Shown one piece after another: positions 6,728 through 15,025 of a stretch of DNA of 27,798 bases; the stretch's first letter is position 1; every line of letters begins with the position of its first letter. The notes below the pieces were generated by a model, which worked only from the letters and a program-made list of their open reading frames with translations, did not search any database and had not been told where the DNA came from. The position numbers and the translations under genes are program-made. The stretch is taken from positions 1-27,798 of the forward strand of contig JBPOHE010000179.1 of NCBI GenBank assembly GCA_052035915.1. Reading direction: 5' to 3'. This DNA is from JBPOHE01 sp052035915. Lineage in GTDB: Bacteria; Pseudomonadota; Gammaproteobacteria; Chromatiales; Chromatiaceae.

Positions 6728-9700
6728 GGTCGGCGACCGCTCCAGGGTCGATCAGGGCCGGCGGCAGAGGGTCCATGGAGCCGGCATACCAATCCGCGGA
6801 GGTGGCGACCCTGGGCAGATCAGCGTCGCTACCGGTCCAGGGTTCCCAGCCGCGCCCGGGACGAAAGACCTGGATGAGGGGTCGCTCCGGGTCTTTGGCG
6901 GCAAGCAGCAGCCAGCCGTTGCCGATGAGTTCCTGCAATGGCGGTTGCCGTTGGTAGATGGTGCTCAAGATTTCGGTATCCGCCTCCACCAACACTTGCA
7001 AGCGCATGGGTTCGTGAATCTCGATCATTTGCCGCGGCAGACCGGTACGCAGATCCGAACTGGTCCCTTCCATGACGCCGAAAAAGCCATTGAGGTTGTG
7101 GGTCACCTTGGTGCCGCAGCCATAGCCCTCGTTGTTGACGGTGGAAAAGTAATACTCCAGGTTGATGCCCGCGCCGACCGGGCCGGCGGCGAGCAGGATG
7201 GCCTCCAGAATCCGGCCATCGGGGTCCTGGGTCGGATCGTAGGAGATGAGAAAGACCCGTCGGTCGAAAAACAAACCTCGACTCATGGCGCGACGCCCGA
7301 TAAAGGCCGCGGCGTTGGTGGCATGCCCCAGTTCGGGTCGCGCCTGACTGAAGTCATAGGCACGGGCGGCCACATGAGCGAGGGCCGCCTCAGGCCCGGG
7401 GCGGCTGGGGGCGGAGGCGAACTTGCGACAACGCTCCTGAGCGGAACGATGGGTCGCGGCCAGGAGATCCTGCCGCAGCCGGTCGAAGTCCGGTTGCAGG
7501 GCTTGGGGCATCCGATCCAGGTCGAACCACTGGAGGTCTTCGTTGCCGGTATTGTGGAAGGCGCCCAGAAACCAGGTGTCAGCCGGGATCGCCATCCCCC
7601 GCTGGTGCAACGCTTGCCGCACCTCGGGCCGATTAGCCATGGCGGCGAAGACCCGGGCATTGGGACCACCGTGCCGTCCCGAACAGGCGCCGCAGTCATA
7701 GGCGGCGCGGTGGGGGTTGTTCTGGCTGCTGGAGCCGTGCCCCAGGATCACCACCAGGCGTGCGAAGCCGGAGCCGAGTCCGATGCTGCGCAACAGGCCC
7801 TGCACCCGGTCCGCCTGCTCGCTCTCGGTGAAGCCAAGCCGTGGTTGCTCCGGGCTGGCTGGCGCCGCCCTCTCTCCGGCATGGATGGCGACATCGCTGG
7901 GGACCTCGGGTTCGTAACCCTGACGCCAACGCTCGACCAGGCGACCGGTCGACAAGGGAGCGATGAGTTTGGCGGCCAACATCGCCAAGGCCGCGGGCGC
8001 CAGCGGCAACATGGCGAGGCCGGTGCTGAGCAGATTCCGGCGGCTTTCCTGGAACAGGAGATTGGCCGCCCACCGACGCCATCGGCGTCGTTGCGCCCGT
8101 TGATCGCGCCTGGTCTCGGCGCCCGGGCGCGCTACCTCGCGGATCTCGTGGGCCGGGGTGACCACCACCGGACAGAGCGCCGAAATCTGCCGATCATCGA
8201 GCCCCAACCAATTCATGGCCACGCCGAAGAAACCGGCCGCTCCCAGGGTTTCGACCTCGGGCGCGATCTCCTCCAGATGGCGCCGGATACCTTCCTCGCG
8301 ATCGTCCATGCAGAACAGGAGTTGCGCCCGGGGGCGCTGGCGGCGCTCCCGCCACGGGCCTCGGCCATGATTGGCCAGGACGGCCTGGAATATCTGATCC
8401 CGATAATGGTGCTCATAGGCCTGTAACCAGAGAAAACCGCTGCGTTCGTCATCCATGAGCGCCAGACCGGCCAGTAATTCCTCGGCCCCTTCGCGGCCCA
8501 TGGCCCGTATCGCCGCTCCCGGCAAGGCCAGGTGTTGGGCCAGCCGGAAGAGTCGCCAGCCGCTGACGAACACCCGGTGCTCTGTAGGATTGTCGGCTCG
8601 TGGCGCTGTTTCACTGGCGCGACGCTCACCGGCGTCGGCGGCCGGACTGCGGCGCCAGGTCCAGATGAGTTGGGCGACCCGATGCCAGGGCGCGCGATCC
8701 TTTTCCCGCCCCGGGATGCCGGGTCGATTTACCAGGCGCTGGGCCTTGTTGACCAGATATTCCGGCAGCCTGGAGGTATAGAGGGCGAGACGCACCATGA
8801 ATTCCGCCGGATGATGGCGGAAATACCAGCGGATCATATCCAGGCTGGCCTCCACGCCCCAGAGCCCGGCGCACAGTCGTTGGGCGAAGATGCGTTCGAG
8901 GGCCAGGCGGACGGCGAGATAGTCCAGCATCTCGACCGGAAACCCCGCCCCCTGATAGCCGGGATGGCGATGGCGCCAAAGGAAGAGACCGGACCACCCC
9001 GGCCACTCCAGACAGAGACGTTCGAGATAGCCGATCCAGAGTTCGGTCGGCAATCCCATGCGACGAAGCTCGGCGATCAGGCTGTCGAGCGGATCATCGG
9101 GCAGGGATTCCAGGTGATTCCGCCATTCCGGCAGATCCTGTATCAGCCAGCCGAGATCCTGGGCGGCACTGGCTTGCCAAAAGGCGAAGAAGCCCTTGGC
9201 GCGGGTCTCGGGGTGCCAGGCGGCGACTCCCTGATCGAGAAAAGCGCCCAGGTAGCGGACCAGCAGGGGACCGAGCTCCTGCATCGGATCCCGTCCGGTC
9301 AACTGACGCAGGAGCCCGCCCAGGGTCAGATCCCGTCCGACCCGTTGCAGTAATTCCTGGAGCTGCCGCGCCGCCTCCTGGCCCATGAGGTGCCGCACCA
9401 AAGACTCTGGTCGCTGCTCGTCCTCGGCGGCCTGGGTTTGGATCTGGGAGAGCATCTGCTCGGCCTGGGTCGGGGAGAGATCGAGCATCTCCTCCGGATG
9501 CACGAGAAAGGATTCGAGACCCAACACCTGGAGACAGGCCCCCCAGAGGTCACCGATCACCTCGGCCTCTCCCGCCAGGCCCTGGTGGCTCGCCGCCGTT
9601 ATCAGTCGCTCGCGCACCTCCCGCGGGACGTCCTCCTGGAACCTGGACATCACCTCCAGCTCCTCGATGTGCCAGTTCAACTGACACCCGGTCAGGGCGG

Positions 9701-10082
9701 GAAAGGGATACAGCAAGGTGGTGAGATAGAGATCCACCCGCCTGAGCGCATGACCGGGAACGGCCTCCAGCGGGACGGACGCGGCCAGATCCGGGTCTTC
9801 CAGCAACACCCGGGCCAAGTCATCCCGGGTGATCCGCCCCTGACGAAAGAGTGCGCGAAAACGCTCCGCGGGCAGATAGCCGTATTGGCCGGTCAGCTCC
9901 CGGGCGGCCTGCAAGGCCCCGGGAAAGGGCAGGTGTTGAAAACCGTGCAGGGTGTTGTGATGCACGAAGTCCCTGATGGGGGCCTGGCCCGGCAGCAGGT
10001 GCTCGAAGTGGGCGAGCGCCAGGCGGATCTGTTCGCGGATATCGAGGGCCGGGGCGTGGCTGGACGACACCTTGAAACCCAC
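6720..10082 (-). CDS. dabA: DabA: DUF2309 carbonic-anhydrase-like subunit of the DAB inorganic-carbon pump
   Basis: A 1120-residue cytoplasmic, peripheral protein of family PF10070. With DabB it is thought to hydrate CO2 vectorially to bicarbonate, driven by a cation gradient. The N-terminus carries the family signature FVHHNTLHGFQHLPFPGAL (about 39-57). The beta-carbonic-anhydrase-like zinc site is complete: Cys591 and Asp593 (LFCMDDREEG), His782 (ILGHGSSSQNN) and Cys797 (YDCGACSG). The 15-residue His-Cys spacing equals that of the characterised Halothiobacillus DabA (H524/C539), which is roughly 250 residues shorter before the first cysteine. The start is GTG 10082, one base after the preceding gene's stop; the stop overlaps dabB. 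The tight packing argues for one transcript. No CbbR-type regulator lies next to it. Confidence 0.93.
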   Translation of the reverse strand: MGFKVSSSHAPALDIREQIRLALAHFEHLLPGQAPIRDFVHHNTLHGFQHLPFPGALQAARELTGQYGYLPAERFRALFRQGRITRDDLARVLLEDPDLAASVPLEAVPGHALRRVDLYLTTLLYPFPALTGCQLNWHIEELEVMSRFQEDVPREVRERLITAASHQGLAGEAEVIGDLWGACLQVLGLESFLVHPEEMLDLSPTQAEQMLSQIQTQAAEDEQRPESLVRHLMGQEAARQLQELLQRVGRDLTLGGLLRQLTGRDPMQELGPLLVRYLGAFLDQGVAAWHPETRAKGFFAFWQASAAQDLGWLIQDLPEWRNHLESLPDDPLDSLIAELRRMGLPTELWIGYLERLCLEWPGWSGLFLWRHRHPGYQGAGFPVEMLDYLAVRLALERIFAQRLCAGLWGVEASLDMIRWYFRHHPAEFMVRLALYTSRLPEYLVNKAQRLVNRPGIPGREKDRAPWHRVAQLIWTWRRSPAADAGERRASETAPRADNPTEHRVFVSGWRLFRLAQHLALPGAAIRAMGREGAEELLAGLALMDDERSGFLWLQAYEHHYRDQIFQAVLANHGRGPWRERRQRPRAQLLFCMDDREEGIRRHLEEIAPEVETLGAAGFFGVAMNWLGLDDRQISALCPVVVTPAHEIREVARPGAETRRDQRAQRRRWRRWAANLLFQESRRNLLSTGLAMLPLAPAALAMLAAKLIAPLSTGRLVERWRQGYEPEVPSDVAIHAGERAAPASPEQPRLGFTESEQADRVQGLLRSIGLGSGFARLVVILGHGSSSQNNPHRAAYDCGACSGRHGGPNARVFAAMANRPEVRQALHQRGMAIPADTWFLGAFHNTGNEDLQWFDLDRMPQALQPDFDRLRQDLLAATHRSAQERCRKFASAPSRPGPEAALAHVAARAYDFSQARPELGHATNAAAFIGRRAMSRGLFFDRRVFLISYDPTQDPDGRILEAILLAAGPVGAGINLEYYFSTVNNEGYGCGTKVTHNLNGFFGVMEGTSSDLRTGLPRQMIEIHEPMRLQVLVEADTEILSTIYQRQPPLQELIGNGWLLLAAKDPERPLIQVFRPGRGWEPWTGSDADLPRVATSADWYAGSMDPLPPALIDPGAVADHA

Positions 10083-10083
10083 C

Positions 10084-11550
10084 TCAGTGGAAGCTGCCGA
10101 CCAGGGCGCTGAGTTGAGACACCGAGCTGCCGACCAAGCGCAGGGCCGCCAGCGGATAGATCCCGAGCAAGAGAACCCCCAGGGTCAGCACCGAGGCCAC
10201 CAGCATCTCTCCAGCCCGCAGATCCACCACCCGTTGCATCTCCGTCCGTACCGGCCCGGTGAACAGTCGACTGACCGTCCGCACCCCATAGGCGGCACTG
10301 ATGAGCACCCCCAGACTGAGCAGCAGCAACACCCAGCCCCAGCGTTCGAAGCCTCCGATCAGGACGTGGATCTCGGCGATGAAACCGGCGGTGCCCGGCA
10401 TGCCCACCGCCGCCACGAAGGCCAGGCTGGTGAAAAAGGCGAAGCGGGGAGCGGTGCGCACCAGGGAACTGTAGCGATTGATATCCCGGGTATGAGTGCG
10501 CTCATAGAGCAACCCGATGAGCAAAAAGAGCGCCGCCGCCACCAGGCCGTGGGCGATCATCTGCATCAGTGCCCCGGTCAATCCGGCCAGGTTGAGCGTG
10601 GCGATACCGAGCAGCACCACCCCCATGTGACTCACCGAGGAGTAGGCGATCATCCCCTTGAGATCGCTCTGGCGCCAGGCCAGCACACCACCATAGATGA
10701 GGCTCACCAGGGCCAGGGTGGCCAGAGTGGATTGCCAGGCCATCACCGCCGCCGGCATCGTGGCGGTAACGCGCAGCAGGCCATAGGAACCCATCTTCAG
10801 CAACACCCCGGAAAGCAGGATGCTCACCGGGCTGGGCGCCTCCACATGGGCCAGGGGCAACCAGCCATGCAGCGGGAAGATCGGGATCTTCACCCCGAAA
10901 CCGAGGAGAAAGCCGAGAAAGATCAGCCCCTGGGTCGACACCGGCAGCTCACGGGCCGCCGCCGCCATGGCGGTCATGGCGAAGGAATGGTTGGGCACCT
11001 CGTCGAACAACACCAGCAGGCTGATCAACATGAACACCGAACCGCCCAGGGTATAGAGAACGAAATTGAGCGCGGCGATCTGGCGCCGTTTCCCACCCCA
11101 GCGGTCGATGAGAAAAAACAAGGGGATGAGGGTGAGTTCCCAGAACACATAGAACAGGGTCCAGTCCTGGGCCATGAACACCCCCAGGATGGCGGATTCG
11201 AGTACCAGGAGCAGCAGATAATAGCCCTTGACCCCTTGGGTGATGGAGGCCGAGGCGAGAATGGCCGTCAGGCTGAGCCCGGTCGCCAACAACAGCATGG
11301 GATAGGAGATCCCATCCACACCCAGGCTGTAGGCGCTGCCAAGACGGGGATTCCACTGCACATACTCGCTGAATTGGGGGGCGGGGTTGGCCGGATCGAA
11401 GCCCCAGAGCAGACTCCAGGCCTGGATCAAGGCCAGCGCGGACACCGATATGGCGACGCGACGTATGAGCCTGTCTCGATCCCGGTGGATCAGGCCGATA
11501 GCCGCCGCCCCGAGCAAAGGGAGCAGCAGCAACAGCGTCAACCTGGGCAT
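10084..11550 (-). CDS. NuoM-like proton-translocating membrane subunit, first gene of the DAB operon
   Basis: About 488 residues with the full NuoM-like membrane fold. The four charged residues of the proton path are present: Glu138 (FYVFWELTLIPLFFLIDRWGG), Lys221 (GVKIPIFPLHGWLP), Lys252 (VLLKMGSYGLLRV) and Glu393 (AGFIAEIHVLIGG). QSDLKGMIAYSSVSHMG is also typical of the family. ATG 11550 (MPRLTLLLLLPLLG) begins right at the first membrane helix. The longer GTG frame from 11598 would start inside a REPIN-like repeat and is rejected. The stop is one base before the dabA start, so it is co-translated with dabA. Absence of other nuo genes makes respiratory Complex I unlikely; an ion-coupling role in the DAB system is inferred. 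Confidence 0.85.
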   Translation of the reverse strand: MPRLTLLLLLPLLGAAAIGLIHRDRDRLIRRVAISVSALALIQAWSLLWGFDPANPAPQFSEYVQWNPRLGSAYSLGVDGISYPMLLLATGLSLTAILASASITQGVKGYYLLLLVLESAILGVFMAQDWTLFYVFWELTLIPLFFLIDRWGGKRRQIAALNFVLYTLGGSVFMLISLLVLFDEVPNHSFAMTAMAAAARELPVSTQGLIFLGFLLGFGVKIPIFPLHGWLPLAHVEAPSPVSILLSGVLLKMGSYGLLRVTATMPAAVMAWQSTLATLALVSLIYGGVLAWRQSDLKGMIAYSSVSHMGVVLLGIATLNLAGLTGALMQMIAHGLVAAALFLLIGLLYERTHTRDINRYSSLVRTAPRFAFFTSLAFVAAVGMPGTAGFIAEIHVLIGGFERWGWVLLLLSLGVLISAAYGVRTVSRLFTGPVRTEMQRVVDLRAGEMLVASVLTLGVLLLGIYPLAALRLVGSSVSQLSALVGSFH

Positions 11551-11580
11551 GGGAACACTGAAGCTATCGGTTTCGAGTTT

Positions 11581-11629
11581 GTAGGGTGTGCAAGGCACAC
11601 CATCTTTGGGTGCGCTATGCGCACCCTAC
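11581..11629. repeat. REPIN-like element between dxs and the DAB operon
   Basis: GTAGGGTGTGC-AAG-GCACACC, then ATCTTT, then GGGTGCGC-TAT-GCGCACCCTAC: two GTAG-type REP hairpins in inverted order. The right end overlaps the dxs stop codon. The two stable hairpins could attenuate read-through from dxs into the DAB genes, but there is no T-run to make a classical terminator. Confidence 0.65.
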
Positions 11630-13527
11630 GGGACCTGGGGCGAGAGGCGCGATGCCATAGTCCCCCGCACCGCGGCCAGGATCCCTGGGGTATCCAGGCC
11701 GCATTCGGCCAGTTGTTCCTCCCGGCTGGCCTGGGGCAGATAGCGGTCGGGCAGGCCCAGGTTGAGCACCCGGACCTCCAGCCCCTGATGGTGGAGCCAC
11801 TCGTTCACCGCCGAACCAGCCCCGCCCAGGAGGCTGTTCTCCTCGATGGTCACCAAAAACTCGTGGGTTGCCGCCAACTCGGCGATCAACCCGGTGTCCA
11901 GGGGTTTGATGAAGCGCATGTTGGCCAGACTGGCGTCGATTGTCTCGGCCACCTCGGTCGCCGGCATGACCATGCTGCCGAAGGCGAGCAGGGCCACCCG
12001 CTTTCCCCGGCGTCTGAGTTCTCCCTGGCCCAGGGGCAGGAGCGACAGACCCGGGTCCACGGGAACACCAAGCCCGCCACCCCGGGGATAACGCACCAGG
12101 GCCGGACCAGGATATTCATAGGCGGTCTGGAGCAGGCGACGGCATTCATCCTCATCGGCGGGCGCCATCAGCACCAGATTGGGGATACAGCGGGCATAGG
12201 TCAGATCGAAACTGCCAGCGTGGGTGGCGCCATCCGGACCCACCAGACCGGCACGATCCACCGCCAGGGTGACATCCAGGTTCTGCAGGGCGATGTCGTG
12301 GATGAGCTGATCATAGGCCCGCTGCAGAAAGGTGGAGTAGATGGCGACCACGGGTTTGAGACCCTCGCAGGCCAGCCCGGCGGCGAAGGTGAGGGCATGT
12401 TGCTCGGCGATGCCCACATCGTAATAGCGTTCGGGATAGGTGGCGCGGAAACGCTCCATGCCCGAGCCCTCGCACATGGCGGGGGTGATGGCCACCAGGC
12501 GCCCGTCCCGGGCCGCGGCATCACACAACCAGTCGCCGAAGATACGACTGTAGCTGGGCACACCCCCGGGCTTTTTCTCCATCTTGCCGGTGGCCGGGTC
12601 GAAGGGGCTCACCCCATGATAGCCGCAGGGATCCCCTTCCGCCGGAGCGAAGCCCTTGCCTTTGTGGGTGACCAGGTGCAGAAACCGCGGACCACGCAGG
12701 GCCTTGAGATTCTCCAGGGTGGAGATCAGGGTCGGCAGATCATGGCCGTCGATGGGACCGTAATAGTTGAAGCCCAGCTCCTCGAACAGGGTGCCCGGCG
12801 TCACCATCCCCTTGAGGTGCTCCTCCCAGCGGCCCATGAACTCCCGCATCCCCGGCAGACGACTGAGCACCGATTTGCCGCCCTCACGCACCTGGTTGAA
12901 GAAGCGTCCGGTGAGCACCCGGGTGAGATAGTTACTGAGCGCCCCCACCGGCGGGGAGATGGACATATCGTTGTCGTTGAGAATCACCAGCAGGTCGAGA
13001 TCCAAGGCCCCGGCGTGGTTCAGCGCCTCGAAGGCCATGCCGGCCGTCAGGGCGCCGTCGCCGATGATCGCGATCACCTGTCGCCGCTGCCCCTGCCGCG
13101 CCAGACCGGCCGCCATGCCGAGGGCGGCGCTGATGGAGGTGCTGGAGTGCCCGGCACCGAAGGCGTCGTAGATACTCTCGTCCCGGCGCAGGAACCCGGA
13201 CAGACCGCCCTTCTGGCGCAGGCTCGGCATACGCTCGCGGCGACCGGTGAGGATCTTATGGGGATAAGCCTGATGTCCGACATCCCAGATCAGCCGATCC
13301 CTGGGGGTGTCGAACACAGAGTGCAGGGCGATGCTGAGTTCCACCACCCCCAGGCCGGCGGCGAGATGACCGCCGGTGCGGGACACCGTCCCGATCAGAT
13401 ACTGACGCAACTCCTCCGCCAGTCTGGGCAATTGCTCTTCGCTCAGGGCGCGCAGCTCCTCTGGACCCTGGATGCGCTCCAGCAGGGGGTAATGGGGCTT
13501 CTCGGTCGCCCCCTGGGTATGGCTCAC
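11626..13527 (-). CDS. dxs: 1-deoxy-D-xylulose-5-phosphate synthase
   Basis: 633 residues, normal for Dxs. It condenses pyruvate and glyceraldehyde-3-phosphate with thiamine diphosphate in the first step of the MEP isoprenoid pathway and also feeds thiamine and pyridoxal synthesis. Visible motifs in order: WDVGHQAYPHKILTGRRERM (81-100), FGAGHSSTSISAALGMA, the ThDP/Mg motif GDGALTAGMAFEALNHAG from 156 to VILNDNDMSIS, and the transketolase pyrimidine domain with DVGIAEQHALTFAAGLA and DRAGLVGPDGATHAG. It starts at GTG 13527 with GAGGT six bases upstream. That ribosome binding site overlaps the stop of the DUF302 gene, so the two are coupled. In phototrophs dxs limits carotenoid and bacteriochlorophyll side-chain supply. 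Confidence 0.95.
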   Translation of the reverse strand: MSHTQGATEKPHYPLLERIQGPEELRALSEEQLPRLAEELRQYLIGTVSRTGGHLAAGLGVVELSIALHSVFDTPRDRLIWDVGHQAYPHKILTGRRERMPSLRQKGGLSGFLRRDESIYDAFGAGHSSTSISAALGMAAGLARQGQRRQVIAIIGDGALTAGMAFEALNHAGALDLDLLVILNDNDMSISPPVGALSNYLTRVLTGRFFNQVREGGKSVLSRLPGMREFMGRWEEHLKGMVTPGTLFEELGFNYYGPIDGHDLPTLISTLENLKALRGPRFLHLVTHKGKGFAPAEGDPCGYHGVSPFDPATGKMEKKPGGVPSYSRIFGDWLCDAAARDGRLVAITPAMCEGSGMERFRATYPERYYDVGIAEQHALTFAAGLACEGLKPVVAIYSTFLQRAYDQLIHDIALQNLDVTLAVDRAGLVGPDGATHAGSFDLTYARCIPNLVLMAPADEDECRRLLQTAYEYPGPALVRYPRGGGLGVPVDPGLSLLPLGQGELRRRGKRVALLAFGSMVMPATEVAETIDASLANMRFIKPLDTGLIAELAATHEFLVTIEENSLLGGAGSAVNEWLHHQGLEVRVLNLGLPDRYLPQASREEQLAECGLDTPGILAAVRGTMASRLSPQVP

Positions 13528-13536
13528 AGCGGCACC

Positions 13537-13929
13537 TCAGGCGGTCAGGGCAGCGCACACCCGCTGCAATCGCGCCCGGACCTCCCGACCCAGTTCCTCG
13601 AGTTCCGCCTTTTGCACCAAGCCCAACACCGGAAGCGGGTCCATGAAGGCAACAACATAGTCTCCCGAGGCTTCCTGGCGCACCACCACGTTGCAGGGCA
13701 GCAACAGGCCGATGTCGGGTTCGGCCTCGATGGCTCGCTTCGCCAAGGGAGGATTGCAGGCGCCGAGGATACGATAGGGCAACCGCTCCACCCCGAGTTT
13801 GTTCCTCAGGGTAGCCTGGACATCGATATCCGCGAGCACACCGAAACCCTCTTCCCGCAGGGCGTCGGTCACCCGCTGAATCAGGGCATCAAAGGAAGGA
13901 GAAGAAAGCTGGATCGAAAAACCGTACAT
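13537..13929 (-). CDS. DUF302 family protein
   Basis: 130 residues. The DUF302 (TT1751-like) fold is recognised from FSIQLSSPSFDALIQRVTDAL, then EEGFGVLADIDVQATLRNKLG, then LPYRILGACNPPLAKRAIEAEP, then IGLLLPCNVVVR. These proteins are small alpha/beta dimers of unsettled function, often near sulfur or metal metabolism genes. Both conserved cysteines (in GACNPP and LPCNVVV) are present. ATG 13929 is chosen over ATG 13941 because GGAGG lies five bases before it, inside what would be coding sequence for the longer form. The stop overlaps the dxs ribosome binding site, making a DUF302-dxs unit. Confidence 0.85.
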   Translation of the reverse strand: MYGFSIQLSSPSFDALIQRVTDALREEGFGVLADIDVQATLRNKLGVERLPYRILGACNPPLAKRAIEAEPDIGLLLPCNVVVRQEASGDYVVAFMDPLPVLGLVQKAELEELGREVRARLQRVCAALTA

Positions 13930-13969
13930 GAACGCCTCCATATATCCGCTTCATACCCGCTGGCTCAGG

Positions 13970-14034
13970 CCGCCCGGGGGTATGGGGATGTGGGTGGGAA
14001 TGCCACGACCTGCCCTCGCAGGCCCCCCGGGCGG
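13970..14034. promoter_or_regulatory. GC-rich inverted repeat upstream of the DUF302-dxs unit
   Basis: CCGCCCGGGGG at 13970-13980 is the exact inverse of CCCCCGGGCGG at 14024-14034, 43 bases apart, in the 5' region of the DUF302 gene. It could be a leader hairpin or a looping operator. GC-rich sequence makes chance palindromes more likely. The rest of 13930-14203 shows no gene and no clear promoter boxes. Confidence 0.3.
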
Positions 14035-14203
14035 GAAGTTGGAACCGGGGGTAATCTAGCCTCGGGCACCACCGCCCCGCTGGAAAGAAAGGCCGTTACG
14101 TCCAGGGGTTGGAATGGTGGTATTGCCTTCATGGACGGCATTCTACCCCATCCGCTTGCGGCGGGAGGCTTTTCACGGACTTTCCCTAGCCGATACGTGG
14201 CTT

Positions 14204-15025
14204 TCACCCCCCGCGTTTTTTTTCCACATCTCTCAACACCAAGCGCAGCAAGCCTTTCCCCTTCGGCGTCAAGCTGGATTCCCCGCGATAGAGGAGATAA
14301 AACCGTAGTCGATCGCTGCGGCTGAGCCCTTCCGCGTAACGGGTCAGGGTGCTCAGATCGCGCACCTGGCAGTCCTGCCGCCGCCAGCGCCGCTTGCTCT
14401 TCTCCAGATCGATCACCCGGGCCAGCCAGCGATGGCCGTCGGCCTTGAGAAACAGATGTTTCGGATAGAGGCTGTTGTGCTGCAGATGCCGGGCGTGCAT
14501 GGCCCGCACCAAGTGCGCCACCGCCCGCAACAGGGTGTAACGCTCCGGCAACGGCGGTTGTCCGTACAGTCGCCAGTCCGCCAGGATCTCTTGCAGGGAT
14601 CGATAGCCTTCGAGAGCGGCGGTGATGAGAATGGCGCGCCGCTGCCCCTCCAGCCGCCGTTCGCCGTAATACACGGGTTCCAGGGTCGGGATCCCGGACT
14701 GTCGGTAACGACGGATATTGCGCCACTCCCGGGCGAAGGTGGGCTCGCCGAGCGGATGCAGTAGATCGCGATGCAGATGGTTCTGCTGCCGCTTGAGGAA
14801 GAAGCTGGCACGGCTCCCGTCGGGACGGTCGAGCGCGAAACGCGCCACCCCGCTCCAGCCGCCGCGGCGTTGGTTCGGCGGCTCGAACCAGCCCGTCTCC
14901 AGCTTCCAGAGGGCGTCGAAGTCGGCCAGCCCACTGGCTTCCAGGGTTGATTTCCAATCCGCGGCGATAGAGTCACGCATGGGGTGAAAGTCTAAGGGAA
15001 AGTGGCGACGGCCACAGCTTCCCAT
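14204..15025 (-). CDS. Lipopolysaccharide kinase, InaA/KdkA-like family
   Basis: 273 residues. A protein-kinase-like fold of the InaA / Kdo-kinase family, cytoplasmic enzymes that phosphorylate lipopolysaccharide core sugars. Visible features (numbered from ATG 15025): Lys78 in ASFFLKRQQ (ATP lysine), Glu100 in FAREWRNIRRY (helix C), a catalytic-loop region AMHARHLQHNSLYPKHLFL where Asn184 stands in the usual Asp place, and the metal-binding Asp206 in ARVIDLEKSKRRW. ATG 15025 has GGAGG seven bases before it and is preferred over ATG 15031 and 14980. A lipopolysaccharide role agrees with waaA 2.4 kb away. The Asp-to-Asn change in the loop could lower activity or be a family variant. Confidence 0.8.
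   Translation of the reverse strand: MGSCGRRHFPLDFHPMRDSIAADWKSTLEASGLADFDALWKLETGWFEPPNQRRGGWSGVARFALDRPDGSRASFFLKRQQNHLHRDLLHPLGEPTFAREWRNIRRYRQSGIPTLEPVYYGERRLEGQRRAILITAALEGYRSLQEILADWRLYGQPPLPERYTLLRAVAHLVRAMHARHLQHNSLYPKHLFLKADGHRWLARVIDLEKSKRRWRRQDCQVRDLSTLTRYAEGLSRSDRLRFYLLYRGESSLTPKGKGLLRLVLRDVEKKRGG

Noticed and set aside
6669..8426. 585-codon plus-strand frame over dabA
   Set aside because: Antisense shadow of dabA, whose zinc-site motifs and length establish the coding strand.
1876..11550. Respiratory Complex I (nuo) or Mrp antiporter operon
   Set aside because: Only L/M-type subunits are present, with no quinone-module, NADH-module or small Mrp subunits, and the large DUF2309 gene sits in the middle of the cluster.
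9976..14325. A 1449-codon open frame on the plus strand across dabA, the first NuoM-like gene, dxs and DUF302
   Set aside because: It is antisense to several well-recognised genes, its product is Gln/His/Gly-rich with no domain, and GC-rich coding DNA often leaves such open antisense frames.
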